From Fragum whitleyi (taxonomy: Eukaryota; Mollusca; Bivalvia; Cardiida; Cardiidae): a DNA stretch of 64,000 bases. The notes under the pieces are model-generated. The model was not told the origin of the DNA. It saw only the letters and a program-made list of their open reading frames with translations, and did no database searches. Every line of letters begins with the position of its first letter. The stretch's first letter is position 1. The position numbers were made by a program, and so were the translations under genes. Location: positions 12,446,957 through 12,510,956 of the forward strand of contig OX411552.1 in NCBI GenBank assembly GCA_948146395.1, read 5' to 3'. Shown piece by piece: positions 47,611-64,000 of this stretch.

Positions 47611-47769
47611 GAGGTAATGGACCCGTAATATTTCTGCAATGTTTCAGAAGTAATGAACTTTAACAGTGTTAACCAAGGTTTCCTAATGATTTTCATTAGG
47701 GAACCTCTGTAAACATTGTGAAATTTCATGAGTTCTGAAATGCTGCAGAATTATTACGAGTCCACTACT
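47611..47769. mobile_element. TTAA-type foldback element
   Basis: GGTAATGGACCCGTAATA start, GAGTCCACTACTTTAA end; core AATGATTTTCATTAGGGAACC. Only the right TTAA is intact. Confidence 0.72.
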
Positions 47770-48704
47770 TTAACCCCTTTTACTATATTATAGATGTGAT
47801 GTGTCTTTGTCATTTTATAAAACTTACTTTGATCAAATTTTTATTTTCTATTCTTTGCTTCATAATTTTGTGCTAAACATTTAATAACTAGCATTGCCTG
47901 GCCAATAAAGATCAGCCTAAACAATTTTCCTGAGGTTTTTTTTCTTTCTTTCTTTTTCCTTTTTTGCGTATCATATCATGTTTAAGTTCTCCTTCATACT
48001 ACAACTCAATAGTTTCTAAATGTGCATAAAATGACCTGTTTAAAAGCAATGTTTTCCTTAATAATTCACTTTTAGGCACATTATCATATGTTTTATCAAT
48101 TATTAGTTATTTTAGCATATTTTCAAAGAATTTTAATTTTTGGCTTGAAATGAGAATGTTTGGCATTGCTTTTTCAATTAAAAAGATTTTTTTGGATTAT
48201 TTGACTAATATGAACTTCATCTGAAAACAATTTCTTAAACTACAGCAACGTTGGAAGAGTGTGAGCCAAGAGCAAAATTCACTTTCACATCATACATTTT
48301 CAAATTCATTAATACCATTAGATGGCCATAATTTTTGACAAACATTTACATTCTTTAGTAGTTTTACATTTCAAATTATCTGTCAATACACTTCATTTCA
48401 AGACAAACTACTGTGAAAAGAGATTTGATCAGAATACAGATAAATGTGATTTTGGATTCAAGATCTGATTACTTCAATAACACTAAGATCAAATGGTGTT
48501 GTGAATACTCACTGGTAAACATCTCAGAGACAATTCAAATGAGTACCCACAACATTGCTTATGTTGAATTTTTTAATCTCTTTTTGTAGAAAATTAACTA
48601 TTCCATTTTACATTTATTGTCCATTTATTCACACCTCTGTGAGACAATATGAAAGGGCTTTCAACATTATAGCCATGGGTAACATTATTTCTGTCACATT
48701 ATCT

Positions 48705-48935
48705 CTTAACCCTTTCCCAAACAAGACCAGGTTTTGACGTCTCTATTTGAGAAGGCTTAGGAAAACACTGTGGCAAAAGAAGAAAATGCTGATCATCAGC
48801 ATTTTCTCCTTTTGTCATAATATTTTCTATGCTAAACATTACACATTTTCTACCTTTGATATAATTTATTTTGTCGTCTGCAGCAGCTTTCAAATTGGAC
48901 CACCCTAAAATTTTGTTGTTTGGTAAAGGGTTAAA
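48705..48935. mobile_element. TTAACCC foldback family, copy 1
   Basis: Ends are TTAACCCTTTCCCAAACAA and TTTGGTAAAGGGTTAAA, inverted. The internal palindrome is GAAAATGCTGATCATCAGCATTTTC (20 central bases perfect). Relatives at 57520-57757 and 58186-58346. Confidence 0.72.
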
Positions 48936-49712
48936 GCATACCAGACAGCTGAAAAAACATAACAGACAAGCGGGTGATAATAGCTAACAGCAAATTGATC
49001 AATCAATAAAGTTTTCTTGGTTCAAACACCCGCAAGTGATTTGAAGATATCCATGCCCATTGCCTAGTTGTATAAAAGCTAATTGATTGATTTACAAACT
49101 AAAATGTCAGGGCTTGTGTTTCTCCCTTAACCAATGATTTGATCCCAAATTATTCCATTTTGACTCATTTTGTCTTAGGACACTTTATTGCTTATGTTAA
49201 TCCGTTAATGTAGATAATTCTAAACTGTTAAACTGATAAATTGAATCCCTTTTACCCTTTTTGACCCTTTAAAAACTGTTATGGTCAAGGAATCAATGAT
49301 CTCTGAATTAAAAAAGCTAACACAAGCCATGAATGTATTTTGAGTAAATCAGGTTTCATGTGTTGAATTAACAAACCTGATTATCTATAAATAATCTCTA
49401 CTTGAGATTTAACTGATGTTTAACTTTTATACAATCGGGCACCATTGGTTAGCAAGAAGTACTGCAAAATTTCATTTAAAACGTCTTTAGAATTTGTTAA
49501 AATACTTCCATAATTCATCCAAATCTCTTTTCACATATAACAAAATTCAATCATTCTAACACATGTTATCACAAACCCTTTCTGATTTCTGAACATTTTC
49601 TTTCTTTTTAACTTTTTTTTGTAAATAATATTTACAATGATGAACCTTTTTTAATAAAGAGCATTAGCACAAAACTTTAATCATTTCCTATCAACAAAAT
49701 ATACAGTTTTCC

Positions 49713-49862
49713 AAGACCTGCCCCGCTTTCAGGATGACAAAACAGTGCAAACTGTTGGCAGATTATAACTAGCTTTGCATGTGCTCCTGCATGCAAAATA
49801 GGGTATAATTTGCAAACAGTTTGCCCCCTTTTTATGGCCCTGAAAGTAGGACTGTTTATTAT
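49713..49862. repeat. Palindromic element family P145, copy 4
   Basis: CCGCTTTCAGGATGACAAAA start; central TGCATGTGCTCCTGCATGCA; right half TATAATTTGCAAACAGTTTG. Lies within the likely TENT4 3' UTR. Confidence 0.7.
49855..49860 (-). terminator. Candidate poly(A) signal for TENT4
   Basis: TTTATT on the plus strand reads AATAAA on the minus strand, about 100 bases after the stop codon. It overlaps the P145 repeat, and other A-rich hexamers (ATTAAA at 49676-49681) follow, so the true end is uncertain. Confidence 0.4.
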
Positions 49863-49960
49863 GTTGTAGCTTATCCAATGGCACACAATATTATCATTCT
49901 CTTCACATTACAATCTGATCACAAACCGGTAAAACTGCCCGATCTCGGGCACCACATCGG

Positions 49961-63538
<13,578 letters not shown>

Positions 63539-64000
63539 ACACGTTTTCTTTAAAAATAAAAACACTTAAAGATTCCTGTATTAATTTCTTCAGCGAGTAA
63601 AAATAAAATCCAACTTGTCAAAATTTGCTGCTCAGCATGTTCGAATTTCACAATTTGACGTTTGTCTGCGCATGCGTGTGTCAAGTGATATAAAAAACAT
63701 GGACAGCCGATTGGACGAAATAAAAATAACATTTTCTGGAAATTTCCGTCTTTAGGTGGAAAACTTCTAGATGTTATAATGAAAGTTGAATCTAATTTGA
63801 ATAATTTGATAATTGAATATAAAAATGGTTATCAGAAACAAGCATTTCATTAAAATCACTTGAGTCACGGTTTACACAATGTGCGTGGGAGCGTCTGGAA
63901 TAATTTACCCTTTACCCCATAATTAGAGCTACATCTGTTCTTTACTCCATCAATTATGATTATAAGGCTACTGCGTGTCAGGATTAAAACAGAGTCGAGT
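63539..64000 (-). promoter_or_regulatory. TENT4 5' UTR and presumed promoter region
   Basis: Upstream of the MDPR start codon. No TATA box at a clear position; a near-consensus NRF1-type palindrome lies at 63667-63678. No divergent coding exon is recognisable to the window edge. Confidence 0.4.
63667..63678. promoter_or_regulatory. NRF1-like site
   Basis: TGCGCATGCGTG matches the NRF1 consensus YGCGCAYGCGCR at all but about one position. It is about 130 bp upstream of the start codon, where NRF1 sites of TATA-less housekeeping promoters usually lie. Binding is inferred. Confidence 0.45.

Larger units (their letters stand above)
14591..49960. other. Convergent intergenic region without a supported gene
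   Basis: Between the stop codons of NAGPA (+) and TENT4 (-) I find only repeats, mobile elements and unassigned AT-rich DNA. Frames of 60-124 codons here lack family motifs or coincide with repeats. Stretches 22630-23080, 23136-24198, 25684-27750, 43736-44440, 47776-48704 and 48936-49712 hold nothing I can name. Confidence 0.6.

Noticed and set aside
63539..63565. TENT4 start at the in-frame ATG nine codons upstream (MFLFLKKTC)
   Set aside because: The conserved family start MDPR..W coincides with the downstream ATG; the upstream residues are AT-rich and unlike the family. Still possible.

Overview
This is a 64 kb window of animal nuclear DNA, most likely from a bivalve mollusc. Evidence for this is the AT-rich, intron-rich sequence, two conserved animal genes with long introns, and dense mollusc-style non-autonomous transposons, SINEs and foldback elements. 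The species is not determined by anything I can see. There is no bacterial gene, operon, CRISPR array or rRNA.

Layout. (1) 1-14590, + strand: the 3' half of an NAGPA (lysosomal 'uncovering enzyme') gene. Six exons join in phase and encode the end of the phosphodiester-glycosidase domain, several EGF modules, one membrane span and a cytoplasmic tail. Its introns are packed with nested repeats. (2) 14400-16080: the last NAGPA exon has been tandemly amplified into five units, and a further copy sits inside a transposon at 11267-11725. (3) 16708-22629: a young 5.9 kb element whose direct repeats lie in the order A1 ... B1-A2 ... B2, the split-direct-repeat layout of tyrosine-recombinase (DIRS/Ngaro/PAT-type) retrotransposons. 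It has no recognisable reverse transcriptase or recombinase, so it looks non-autonomous. (4) 22630-49960: about 27 kb with no gene I can support. It contains a 6,003 bp tandem duplication of a 4.7 kb segment bounded by three related transposons. The middle transposon is a chimera of the outer two, and the exchange maps to about 26 bp. (5) 49961-63538, - strand: a complete 11-exon TENT4 (PAPD5/PAPD7-type poly(A) polymerase) gene whose exons join in phase to 695 codons plus stop. The two genes converge tail to tail.

Mobile elements. Four sequence families share one architecture: a hairpin exactly at the 5' end, an inverted copy of that end lying inside the 3' end, then a small hairpin, then a terminal CTTG or CTAG, all inserted between two T residues. 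This matches Helentron/Helitron2-associated non-autonomous elements (called HINE here) and accounts for most of the repeats. Other families are a tRNA-headed SINE, TTAA-flanked foldbacks, about 65 bp near-perfect palindromes, a hAT element with a perfect 8 bp target duplication, a LINE endonuclease fragment and a mariner-like end.

Function. NAGPA acts in the Golgi on mannose-6-phosphate tags of lysosomal enzymes. TENT4 adds tails to RNA. They are unrelated in pathway and I see no functional link between them. The scientific interest lies mainly in the repeat biology. All coordinates and alignments were made by eye; no database search was run.
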